NCBI GenBank assembly: GCA_030674185.1
Contig: JAPXFY010000016.1
Location: 49,475,250 to 49,539,249 of the forward strand
Length of the DNA: 64,000 nucleotides
Origin: Monoplex corrugatus
Taxonomy: Eukaryota > Mollusca > Gastropoda > Littorinimorpha > Ranellidae
Reading direction: 5' to 3'
The position numbers and the translations under genes were made by a program. Shown in pieces: positions 12,304 to 25,972 of the stretch (the first letter of the stretch is position 1; each line of letters starts with the position of its first letter). The notes under the pieces were generated by a model. That model saw only the letters and a program-made list of their open reading frames with translations. It had not been told where the DNA came from and did not search any database.

Positions 12304-15300
12304 CTGAAATACATATGAAAAATGTGTTAGTTACTATTCATTTTTTCTCTACATTCTGCACAATGTTGTCTCCGATGACTATATGCGCTGTTCCAGTTGT
12401 TTGGCCCACCCTGTGTAGGCATTATATTGCTGCATAGTCTGCATGCTCTGTCACTGGTGGGTAGTCGTATTGTTTTCAGCATGCTGGGTACTTTCATGTT
12501 CCCATGAGCCAACACACATTGACATGGCTAACAGAATCTTTGAAGTGCATACTTTTACACATGAAAGCACCTTTGAAGTGCATACTTATACACATGAAAG
12601 CACCTTTGAAGTGCATACTTATACACATGAAAGCACCTTTGAAGTGCATACTTATACACATGAAAGCACCTTTGAAGTGCATACTTTTACACATGAAAGC
12701 ACCTTTGAAGTGTATACTTTTACACAAGAAAGCACCAGGCACTATCAGGCCCACAAAAACGTTGAACCTGGGGGTATCATGAAAATCTCCACTCTTCATC
12801 CACCATGTGCAGTGCTGAAACTTCAATCTTCTGACCGAAATTCCAACACTCTGGTCAACCTGGCATTGTGTCCATTGTTGAAGGTATATTACATTTGTTA
12901 AGATTTATTCATGTAACTTCATTCTGTCCAACTTTTGTGTGTGTTTGTTGGCAAAAAACTGAGTGGACATGCAAATACTTTTATTGATGCAGCAGTAAAC
13001 TATTTAAGACACACTTTCCCTATCCAAGTCTTGTGACCTACTGGATAAGTCATCAGGGCTCCCAATGCCCAAAAAATCTATGAAAATCTATGGGGATCCA
13101 GGGATATGCTCCCCCAGAAAATGTTTTTTGAATATAGATGCAAAATAGTGCAATGTAACGCTATCATAGTGCAATCTATCGCTATCTGGCACAACTTCAG
13201 GCTTGTTTACGATCCTTTGTACTGAATCAAATAATTCATACATACTGGTGTCAGATTTCAAGACAAATAATTTGGTGAATATTTTTCTAATGTATGCTCC
13301 AACAAACATTAAACCACCACCTACACCGAACAGTTTCTAGGTTCTTTGCAGTTTTCTGCCTCATCTGGAGTCTCTTTGACTTGAAATGGTCTGAAAGTTT
13401 GTGGATGCCTGCTCAACTATAGTTATTTTAATTGACTTCTCAGCAGCACAAGACACAGGCTATGCCAGCCTCTGTTATTTTTGAAAGCCATGTGCTCATT
13501 TCCATGACATCAATTTTTCATGAAATCCACACCCAACATGCTCATTTGTCAAATGTTTTTGCTGCGGCAGACCCTCTCTCCAAAACATCGGCTCGAGACA
13601 TGGTCACACTGACAAACAGTCGTATCGAATTTTTTTATTTTCTCAGAAAGCACTTTTTTTTTCTGAAGCAACCTGTTTCGTTCTTTCTACAGCCAACTCG
13701 GAAGACAGGGCAATGCTTCTTCGTCTTTACTCGTCGCTCTCTGATTCTCAACTGACTACAGTATATATACATATCACAGTGAACAGCAATCAGTTATCAC
13801 TTAAACGAATATCATGCCATGCTGCTATCCGCACGCTGTTTATTGTTAACACACATCACATCTCCCTTTCTTTAAGGAAACAAAATCAATAATTTTTCCT
13901 ATCTTTCAGTCCATACGAAAATAAATGTGTTTCCCACCTTTATCACAGCATTAACTTAAACACTCATTCTCATGCACAGGGCCCAATCATTCATCACCTC
14001 ATTTTATCTCTGATCATTATACTATCCATCATTATCATGTCCATATTTCGCAATGCTTTCAGTTTAAAAATATCTGATTGTGGTAGAGTCTTCAGTTTCA
14101 TTCATATTTCAGGAAATCTGGCCTTATGCTTTGTCTTCCAGATCTTGTTCTGTAAGGAGAACTAACTGGTTCGGGTTGTCCTGTCCTTGTTTGTTTGATA
14201 ACTTCATCTGGCTCCTTGATGCTGGTTGTCTCAGACATTTTGATGACTGGTGACTGATCAGATGAGTTCTCACGGACAGACATGCTGGCGTCCTGACATC
14301 TGTTCCAGTTCCAGTTTTCTTGTTATCTTCCAGCATCTGTTTTGATGGTACGATGATTTGCTGTTGCTTGCCTGATGTGTCGCTTTCCTGATGTCTTCCA
14401 GAAATCATCCTTCTCTGGACAAGTTGTTGAGGGTTGATTGTCTGCTGAAGCTCCGTTTCTGTTGTGTCTCGTAGCTGACGACGATTCCTTCTGTACTGAC
14501 GTCCGTCCTCTGTGCGAATGTTGTATGACCGGATGTTCACCTGTTGGTCTACTTTGGCGCTGATCCACTTTTTGGATCCTGGAGGTTGGAATTTCACAAT
14601 CTGTCCCGGACTCAGTTCTGTCAGCTCTACTGCGCTTCTGTTGTAGTAGTGCGCTTGTTTCAGTTTCCTTTTCTCAAGTTCTTTCTTGATTGGTACAACT
14701 GTAGGTAGGAGTAATGTCTTTGACGTCGGCACTTGTGTTCGTGTTCTTCTGCCGAACAGTCTCTGAGCAGGCGAACTGTTTACAGTCTCTGTCGGGATGT
14801 TTCTCAGCTCAAGTAAAGCGAGGAAGGGATCTTGATTGTTGTGTTCTGCTTTCTTCATGCATGTCTTTGCAGCCTTCACCGCGCTCTCTGCTTTTCCATT
14901 GGACTGAGGGTAGTGTGGTGAGCTTGTTACGTGTTCAAACCCACAGGTTTTTCTGAACTTTCCAAACTGGTTTGATGTGAATTGAGTTCCACAGTCTGTT
15001 GTCAGGCGTTCTGGTATTCCGTGTCTTGCCAAGTGTCTCTTCAGACAGATGATGACCTCTTTGGATTCTCTTGTTTGTAACCGATCAATCTCAAAGAAAT
15101 CAGAGTAGTGATCGACCGTGACCAGGCATTCATTGCCATTATGTTCAAAGATGTCACATGCGATGTGTTGCCAGGGCAGGTCAGGGATCTCTGTACTGAT
15201 AAGTGGTTCCTTCTGCTGACCACGTTGGTATGTGTTACAGGCGCTGCATGTTTTGACAAAATCTTCAATGTCCATGTTCATCTTGGGCCAGTAGACTACC

Positions 15301-18070
15301 TCACGTGCTCTTCTTATGCAGCTCTGAATTCCTGAGTGGCTTGCATGAAGTTTCTCAAGGATGTCTGCTCTTTCGCTTTCAGGTACAATTACTCTGTGGC
15401 TTTTGAAGACAAGTCCGTTGTGGACTGACAGTTCCTTCCTGAAAGGAAAGTATTCTTGTAACTGTAATGAAAGTTGTTGTTTCTCCTCTGGCCAGCCTTG
15501 TATAATGACAGCTTTCAGGGTTTTCATGGTTGTATCTTCCTGAGTTGCTTGCTGCAGACTGTTCAGTCTCTCTTGGCTGATGGCCAATTCTTGTAATGAG
15601 TCTGTTTTCTCCAGCTCGTCCTTCACTTTCTCTTGCACTGCTATCGGCCACTTTCTGCAAGGCATCTTCACTGGAGCAATACTGGGGTCTGTTTCTAGGT
15701 GTAATTTCCCTTCTAGTTTTCCTTCTCCTTCAAAGACATCGTTGTACTTTGTGAGCATATCTTTTGCATTTTCCTCCTCTTTCTGATTCGCTGCTATCGT
15801 TGCAATGTTCTCTTCATTGATCGTCAACAATTGCATGTGCTGTACAGCTTTCAGTCCCAGTACTGGCTTACAGTCCGTTTTGGTGATCGCGAAGTTGACT
15901 TTGTATTTCCTTCTGTTCTTGGGGTTTTTCACTCGCAGCACTATCTCCCCCACAGGCTTCATTTCTGTTCCGTTGAACATCACCAGCTTCTTCTTCGTCT
16001 CTTGCAGGTCAGACTTTCTTTCATCTCCTGTGACTTCTCTGTACAGGCTCTCAGACATCACGTTTGTTGTTGCACCAGTGTCAAGAAGAAATGTTACCGG
16101 CATCTCATTTATCAGCATTTTTGCTCGTAAGTTTCTCTCCTTTTTTCTGGTTTTGTCTTCGATCCCGAGGATTTCATTATCACTTTCAGTGTCGGTCTCT
16201 TCTTCTTCGAAGTGCTGAACTCTTGTTTTCTTTTGATTTTTCTTGGGTGTTCTGCAGCATGAAGCAAAGTGATTATTTCCTCCACAACCTTTGCATTTTC
16301 TTCCAAATGCTGGACATTTCTCTTTTGCTCTCGGGTGCTTTCCACCACAATATCCGCATTTCTCTCTGTACTCTGGTTTGTTTCCTTTGCTATACTGCTT
16401 TGCTGTCTTCTTTTCTTTGAAAGCTTGGACTTCCTGCGTGTCCTGCGTTTTTCTCATCATTTGGACGGTTTGATGTTGACTTGATTCATGCGCTCTGCAC
16501 ATATCAATACATGCAGTCAATGTCAGCTGTCGCACTTCCAGTAATTTTGATCGCAGAGTCTCGTCATGTACACCCAGTATGATTTGATCTCTCAACAGTC
16601 TGTCTTCCAGTGGACCATAGTTACAGGTCTTGATCAGTCTCCGCAGTTCTGCTACAAACTGTTCGATAGATTCTCCTGCTGCTTGATGTCTGCAGTTGAA
16701 CCTGAATGCTTCGTAAGTTTCATTGGTTGAACCCACACAGTATTCTTCGAATTTCTGCAGAACAGTGTCAATGTCATTTCTTTCAGCTTCGTTAGCAAAT
16801 GCCAATCCTTCATAGATGTCCATAGCATCCAGCCCGATGCAAGACAGAAAAACTGCTGTTCTGTATGTTGAGTCTTCTTCTGTCTGTGTTGTCACAATTT
16901 CATAGCTGTCCCAAAGCCTCTTGAATTTCCTCCAGCTGCTCTGCAGGTTTCCTCCATTCACATCAAATTTAGAAGGCAAGGGAATCTTGGCATGTCATCG
17001 ACTGGCTCTTCTCTCTTCTTGTTCATCTTCCATGGTTGAACTTAAGTCTTCAATATTCTGGATTTTTGTTGGAGTTCGTAATCACAATTCTGACACCATG
17101 TTTCGTTCTTTCTACAGCCAACTCGGAAGACAGGGCAATGCTTCTTCGTCTTTACTCGTCGCTCTCTGATTCTCAACTGACTACAGTATATATATATATC
17201 ACAGTGAACAGCAATCAGTTATCACTTAAACGAATATCATGCCGTGCTGCTATCCGCACGCTGTTTACTGTTAACACACGTCACACAACCTGTGGATTTT
17301 TTTGGATTTCCGAGAAAAATCAGAAAATTGGGAGCCCCGGTCATACAGCTCTCTGTCAATCTGATTTAGGCTCATTCATGGGAGTGATAGTCAAGTGGGT
17401 AAATGTCAGACTTCCAATCAGAAAGTCCTGGTTTTGGTCCAACTAGACACCTCCGCCTCTGGGTAAAAGGTGAAGACTTATCTCATCTTCCAGGTCAACA
17501 TGTGTGCAGATCTGCCAGTGCCTAAACCCCCTTTTGTGTGTGTACACATGTAGAATATCATACATGCACATTAAAGATCCTGTAAGTCATGTCAGTGGCT
17601 GTCTTTTGGAGATATGTAAACACCCAGCATGCATGCCCTCAAACATGCAAACTGTGCAACAACTTAATGGAAAGTGGACAGCTCGCTTCACAGCTTGAAT
17701 TCTCCATCTCCATTAAAAGGTTTGATTCTGTGTACTCTACTACGATGTCTGATTATGTATAATGTGCAGTGAGTCCACATGTGTTTGGAGAACAGCCCTA
17801 TACAAGAACAATTTATAACTATACCCATGCCTAATAAACTGACTCACACCATAAACAAAAACTTCTTACCAGTTGACATATCTGAAGATGCCCCTAATGT
17901 CCACCTCTCTGACGGATGCATTGACCACAGGCAGCTCAATGAGGTCAGGGCCCAGCCCCACCAAACCACACAGCCTCCTGACTTGGTTGCCTGACACACA
18001 CACACACAAAATTAAGCAGTCAATGAATCCACCAACACATAAATAGACTGTTCACCACATGCTTTATTAT

Positions 18071-18117
<47 letters not shown>

Positions 18118-18411
18118 TAAGCAGTCAATGAATCCACTAACACATAAACAGACTTTTACCACATGCTTTATTACACACACACATACACACACATAGACAC
18201 AGACACAGACACACAGACACAGACACACCACACACAGAGTAAGCAGTCAATGAATCCACTAACACAAAACAGACTATTTACCACATGCTTTATTACACAC
18301 ACACATACACACACACAGACACAGACACACATACACGCACGCACACACACACACACAGAGTTAAGCAGTCATGAATCCACTAACACATAAACAGACTGTT
18401 TACACATGCTG

Positions 18412-18449
<38 letters not shown>

Positions 18450-18523
18450 CACACACACTCACACAGAGTTAACCAATCTCTCTCTCTCTCTCACACACAC
18501 ACACATACACTCTGTGTGTGTGT

Positions 18524-18567
<44 letters not shown>

Positions 18568-21500
18568 TGTGTGTGTGTGTATGTGTGTGTGACCACCAAA
18601 CACTGCATGCATGTGCTGGTAATAGTGTGTGATGGTGATGATCACCTAAGTGATTTAGACCAAACAAATGAAAAGACTAACATTTGGGATAGGGGTGGGG
18701 ATGAGGCTGATACCTGCGTACAAAAATAATTGAGAGAGAAGAAATGACACTGGAATATGAGAGGAGAGGAGATCAACAAACAAGCCTTTCTCAAGTGTAG
18801 AAAGAAAAAAAAAGACAACCAATAAAGATAATCCAGTCTGAGACATAAAAATGCATACCAAGGATTCAGTGTATGTGTTTTGGGTCACCACTTGATAAGT
18901 GGTATATTAAGGTCTGAAACATACGCTGACTTTTTTTTTCTTTGTACTTTTGAGAAAGGCTATTTTGGAAAAAAAAAAAGAAAGAAAAGAAAACAGGGAA
19001 AAGAAATCTGTACCTGCCTTGTTCAATGAACAACAGAAGAAGACCTAAAGACTAGAAAACTTTCAGGCCCTTAAAAGGATGGCCCAGAACAAACAGAATG
19101 GAAAACCTTTATTGCTGCCCTACATGCCCTTATTTCATTTTCATGTATTGTGGTTTCATTGCCAACATCATTATTATCACTGCTGCTGCTTTTCTTTTCC
19201 TGGTTTTGTTGTGTGCAAATTTATTATTGTGCTTATCGCATTATCATTACTATTGCTGGTTTTTCTGTTGTTTTTGTTGTGTGTTGTTGTTTACCTGGCA
19301 TCATTTTTTTGTGCGTTTTATTAACTCTTTGATTTCCTGCACGAAGCTGGTGGAAGCTGTTGGAAAGACTGAGAGATTCAAATGATTAAACACACTGAGA
19401 TTCATATGGTTAAACACAGTAATACTCTAAGAAGGGAGGTAAACAAATAGACCAACCAAAGGTGGAGGACACCCACTGCACAGCAACATAATGCCTGCAG
19501 CATGAGCCATGCGACCATAACATGCAAAGCAGCATCTGAGAAATTATTAAATGGAATGAAAAGAACAGAACCAGAAATAAACAAACAAAAAATAGGAGGA
19601 AAACCAAACAAACATACATACATAGATAGCAGTGCGGATGCTGGGAGGAGCACCACTACATTCGATGGTAATGTCAGCTGGTTCTCCCAGTGCCTCTTCC
19701 ACCAAAGCAGCTGTTTGTTTCGGATCCTTGCTCTTCACATGTACCACATGGTCAGCCCCCATCTTGCTGGCAAAGTCCAGCCGACTCTGGTCAATGTCTG
19801 TGTACACAACAACAGTCCTCACAGTCACAGTGTATCTACAATTCAAGTGTAAACATGCATACACACATATAAGCACATCTTTCACTGACATTTTTCAGGA
19901 ACAGCACTAAATCAAACCTGCCACCAGAAGACATTCTTCAATTGACCAAAATGTGTAAAGGTGTTGTGGGTTGTACAGCCCCTGTCTTTCATTTATCTAT
20001 TGTTGACTTCTGCCAGTAGTTGACGCTAGATTGTGATTTCATTCAAAATGCTTTCAACTGTTCTTTTATCTGTCCAGAAGCAGCCTGTGAGTCACATCTC
20101 AGCTGCACTGACATCATTTTCATCTGCTTTTCTGCATGTCAAGGCTTCACAGCCATATAGCATATTACATGATTAAGACCAGACATTTTCAAATTCAAAT
20201 TGATTTTAAAGGCTGATGGTATGCTTCTGTCTTTCCAAATGTTTTGAGTTGAATCATTTTTCTGTTCTGGCATTCCTCCTACTCTTATTTTGATGTCTTT
20301 AGTATAGATGCCATCATGAGCTTTACCTGAATCTAAATATTCAGAATCACTCACATTTTCCAATGCAGTCTTGTCAATTTGAATATCTTGAAAAGCTTGA
20401 GTTTCTTCACCTTCTAGGTGCATTACTTCTGTCTTCTTGGCATTAAAATTTAGACCTGCTTTCTTGCCTGCTGCATCTACCCTATACAGAATTCTTTTCA
20501 TGGTGGTGATATTGTGCCCTAAAATAATGTTGAGAAAAGTTAAAGATTCCTGACCAGCAAATGATACTCTATGTATATGGCAACACTTTGTCCCTGTTTG
20601 TTTATTACAAACCAAGACTTGAGTTTTTTCCTCAAATCCTTCATTTTGTTTTCAGTCTCATTTGATCATCAACTTTGCCACTCAGAATAACTTTGAAGAT
20701 GACTGCTTATCATCTTTTCTCTAATTGCAGAAATTTGCCACAAAACTGAATTGAAGCTAATTGAATGACATGGCAGTGTTATTCAGCTTTGTATGTTTGT
20801 GAGCCCCATGTCACAGTGGTGCAATTGTCAGCGCTAAAAAGTTCTAATAACCAGTCTCTCTGAATATAAGTCTTTGAGCAAGACAAGAAGTGGGTGAGAG
20901 TGGAGAATGTACAGAAAAAATTTAACATTTCTGAAACATTGCTTCCTGACATTTAAAAAAAATCGTTCCTTAAAATCTTCATCAAACAAGACAATTTTAA
21001 AGCAAACAATCTGCCATTGCACCACCATTCCACCACATACAGATACAGACTGAAACAAACTGATTATGGCAATACCTGTTATGACCACTTTGGAGACTCC
21101 CTTGCTTTGGCCACCAGTAAATTGACAATGCCAATGGGACCTGTAACACAACAAGACACACTTCTCACTGATCTGTAACACAAGACACACTTCTCACGGA
21201 TCTGTAATACAAGACACATTTCTCACTGATCTGTAACACAAGACACACTTCTCACCGATCTGTAATACAAGACACACTTCTCACCGATCTGTAATACGAC
21301 ACACTTCTCACCGATCTGTAACACAAGACACACTTCTCACTGATCTGTAATACAAGACACACTTCTCACTGATCTGTAACACAAGACACACTTCTCACTG
21401 ATCTGTAATACAAGACACACTTCTCACTGATCTGTAATACAAGACATACTTCTCACTGATCTGTAACACAAGACACACTTCTCACTGATCTGTAACACAA

Positions 21501-24500
21501 CACACTTCTCACCCATCTGTAACACAACAAGACATACTTCTCACTGATCTGTAACACAAGACATACTTCTCACTGATCTGTAACACAAGACACACTTCTC
21601 ACTGATCTGTAACACAATAAGACACACTTCTCACCCATCTGTAACACAACAAGACACACTTCTCACTGATCTGTAACACAAGACACACTTCTCACTGATC
21701 TGTAACACAAAACACACTTCTCACTGATCTGTAATACAAGACACACTTCTCACTGATCTGTAATAGAACAAGACACACTTCTCACTGATCTGTAATAGAA
21801 CAAGACACACTTCTCACTGATCTGTAACACAAGACACACTTCTCACTGATCTGTAACACACAAGACACACTTCTCATCAATCTGTAACACAAGAGACGCT
21901 TCTCACTGATCTGTAACACAACAAGACACACTTCTCACCGATCTGTAACACAAGACACACCTCTCACTGATCTGTAACACAAGACACACTTCTCACTGAT
22001 CTGTAACACAACAAGACACACTTCTCACCAATCTGTAACAAGACACACTTCTCACTGATCTGTAACACAACAAGACACACTTCTCACCGATCTGTAACAG
22101 AACAAGGCACACTTCTCATCGATCTGTAATACAAGACACATTTCTCACTTATCTGTAACACAACAAGACACACTTCTCATCAATCTGTAACACAAGACAC
22201 ACTTCTCACCCATCTGTAACACAACAAGACACACTTCTCACCCATCTGTAACAGAACAAAACACACTTCTCTTCGATCTGTGACACAAGACACATTTCTC
22301 ACCTATCTGTAACACAACAAGACACACTTCTCACCGATCTGTAACCAAGACACATTTCTCACCTATCTGTAACACAACAAGACACATTTCTCATCTATCT
22401 GTAACACAAGACACATTTCTCACCTATCTGTAACACAATAAGACACATTTCTCATCTATCTGTAACACAAGACACATTTCTCACCCATCTGTAACACAAT
22501 TCTCACTGATCTGTAACACAAGACACACTTCTCACTGATCTGTAACACAAGACACACTTCTTACTGATGTGTAACACAAGACACATTTTTCACTGATCTG
22601 TAACACAAGACTCACTTCTCACTGATCTGTAACACAAGACACACTTCTTACTGATGTGTAACACAAGACAAACTTCTTACTGATCTGTAACACAAGACAC
22701 ATTTCTCACTGATCTGTAACACAAGACATACTTCTCACTGATCTGTAACACAAGACACACTTCTCACTGATCTGTAACACAACAAGACACACTTCTCACC
22801 CATCTGTAACACAAGACACACTTCTCACTGATCTGTAACACAACAAGACACACTTCTCACTGATCTGTAACACAAGACACACTTCTCACTGATCTGTAAC
22901 ACAAGACACACTTCTCACTGATCTGTAACACAACAAGACACACTTCTCACCCATCTGTAACACAACAAGACACACTTCTCACCCATCTGTAACACAACAA
23001 GACACACTTCTCACTGATCTGTAACACAACAAGACACACTTCTCACTGATCTGTAACACAAGACACACTTCTCACTGATCTGTAACAGAAACACACACTT
23101 CTCACTGACATGTAACACAACAAGACACATTTCTCACTGACATGTAACACAACAAGACACATTTCTCACTGATCTGTAACACAAGACACACTTCACTGAT
23201 CTCTAACAGAAAAAGACACACTTCTCACTGACATGTAACACAACAAGACATTTCTCACTGACAAGTAACACAACAAGACACATTTCTCAGTGATGTGTAA
23301 CACAACAAGACACATTTCTCATTGGTCTGTAACACAAAACACATTTGTCATTGACGTGTAACACAGCAAGACACACTTGTCATTGATCTGTAACATAACA
23401 AGACACACCTCTCACTGATCTGTAACAAACAAGACACACTCCTCACTGACATGTAACACAACAAGACATATTTCTCACTGATCTGTAACACAACAAGACA
23501 TTTCTCACAGATCTGTAACACAACAAGACACATTTCTCACTGAGCTGTAACACAACAAGACATATCTCTCACTTATCTCTAACACAACAAGACATATTTC
23601 TCACTGATCTGTAACACAACAAGACATATTTCTCACTGATCTGTAACACAAGACGTGCGATAAATCACGCTGATTTTAGATCTGACCTCTGTAGTCTAGT
23701 CAGTCCCCAGCAGTGCCCGTCAATCGACATGCTAAACAGCACGCTGTCATCTTTGCTAGACAAACACGCACCATTGCGCCAACGAAAACTGCGCGCAAAC
23801 AGACTCGAGCCTTGGTACTTAGACGTAAAAGAAGAGCTTGAGGCCGCAAAGAAACATCGGCGCTGGGCCGAACGACAATGGCTGAAAAACCCGATCACTA
23901 TCAACAAACAGATTTTTAATATTGCAAAGAAGGCAGTGGGCAAAATTGTCAGTAATGCTAAGTCCATGTTTCACCTAAATGAGATAGCCGGTGCTCAAAC
24001 CCAAAAGACCTTGTTTAGGGTGTGTGATAAGCTATTAGGTAGAGATAAAACATCTCCTCTTCCAAATACCTATCCCCTGCATGATTTGCCTACTGTATTC
24101 AGAGACTATTTCTCTCAGAAAGTGCAGTCAATCCGCACTGACCTAGATCAAGCTGTTTTACCCCAGATGAAACAAAAGTTTAAAACTCAAGCAGTAAAAT
24201 CCACTTTCCACCGGTTTCATCCTGTCACTGAATCTGAACTGAAATCCATCATTCAAAAATCAAGACCTACTTCCTGCCCTTTGGATTCCCTGCCAACACC
24301 ACTTTTTCTTGAGTTTCTCGACGACCTTCTACCTACTCTGACTGAGATTATCAACTCTTCTCTAACATCTGGTTCATTACCATCCCCTCTCAAAACCGCT
24401 GTTGTGAAACCCCTTCTTAAAAAGCCTTCTTTGGATCCTGACTCCCTGAGAAACTACAGACCCATCTCTAACCTATCTTTCATTTCTAAAATCTTAGAGA

Positions 24501-25862
24501 AAATTGTTCTGAAACAGCTTCTTACCTATTTGGATGAAAATAATCTGCTCTGTGCTTCACAGTCTGCCTACCGCCCACATCACAGCACGGAAACTGTTCT
24601 ACTCAAAATTACCAATGATCTTCTTCTGTCCCTTGACTCTGGAAATGTTTCTGTGCTGACCCTATTAGACCTGTCAGCTGCGTTTGACACTGTTGATCAT
24701 AACATTCTTCTTAATAGACTCTCCTCTCTGTATGGTATTTCAGGCACCGCTCTTTCTTGGTTTCAGTCGTATCTCACGAACAGGACACAATCAGTCCTTG
24801 TCATCAATCATTCCTCCCCACCCACTGATCTCCTTTTCGGTGTTCCACAAGGTTCCGTTCTGGGACCTGTGCTCTTTGCTCTTTACACAAAGCCACTCTC
24901 TGATTTGATAAAATCACATTCCATTGAGCATCAATCCTTTGCAGATGACATCCAACTTGAAATTGATTCTCCTCCTTCTGATATCTACTCTGCTATCCCA
25001 GTCTTAGAAGGCTGTATCTCAGATATCAAGACCTGGATGCTAGAAAATAAATTAAAGTTAAATGATGACAAAACTGAAGCTCTCTTTTTGTCCTCTCCTT
25101 TCAAAACCTCCCCATCTCCCAAACCTACTACCATTACCATTGATCAGACTGAAATTCCTTTCTCCTCCTCAGCTAGGAATCTTGGTTTCTACTTCACTGA
25201 CAACATGAGTGTTGAACTTCATGTAAACAACACCTGTCGCACTGCTTACATCAATCTCCGCCAAATCAGTTCCTTGCGTCATCTTCTTTCTGTTGATGCT
25301 ACAAAAACTCTGGTTTCTGCTTTCATTCTCTCAAGACTGGATTATTGCAATTCACTTCTTTCTGGATGTTCAAAAGATCAAATAGATAAACTACAGAAAG
25401 TGCAAAATTCTGCAGCTCGGCTTGTTTTTAAATCCCGTAAGCGAGATCATGTCTCTCCTCTGCTAAAACGCCTCCACTGGCTTCCTGTACAAGCTCGTAT
25501 CGAATTCAAACTTGCGATTCTCTGTCATTCATTTTTCTCTGGAACGTCCCCTTGTTACATTTCTGATCTCCTATCCGTCTACTCACCTTCCAGAAATCTT
25601 CGCTCCTCTTCTGACTTAAGACTACTGTGCATTCCCAGAGTAAGAACTAAAACCTTCGGTCACTCCACCTTTTCATATTCAGCACCAACTTTTTGAATTC
25701 TCTGCCCCGTGAAATTCGCTACATTGAATCTATTACTTCTTTCAAGACTGCCCTCAAAACTTTCCAATTTAAATCCTATTTTCCCGACTAGGTAGTAACT
25801 GTGTGGACACTCTTTGTTCTCGTGCGCACGCGCGCGCGTGTGTGTGTGTGTGTGTGTGTGGG

Positions 25863-25899
<37 letters not shown>

Positions 25900-25901
25900 C
25901 T

Positions 25902-25972
<71 letters not shown>

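Larger units (their letters stand above)
13674..17285 (-). mobile_element. Ty3/gypsy-type LTR retrotransposon lacking RT-RNase H
   Basis: A complete 3.6-kb insertion in SORD intron 8, in the same orientation as SORD. It has two 187-bp LTRs, a 5-bp target duplication CAACC (13669-13673 and 17286-17290), a primer-binding site, a polypurine tract and a long gag-protease-integrase frame. The reverse transcriptase and RNase H are missing in frame near 15602, so it cannot copy itself unaided. The LTRs differ at four positions by eye, all transitions, which suggests a fairly young insertion. Confidence 0.93.

Noticed and set aside
12494..12901. Repeat protein of about 150 codons around 12443-12901
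   Set aside because: The frame passes through a 33-bp tandem repeat inside a SINE. Both strands and more than one frame are open.
19079..19385. Small hydrophobic membrane protein
   Set aside because: Three overlapping plus-strand frames of similar length share a T-rich low-complexity stretch within a SORD intron. There is no coding evidence.
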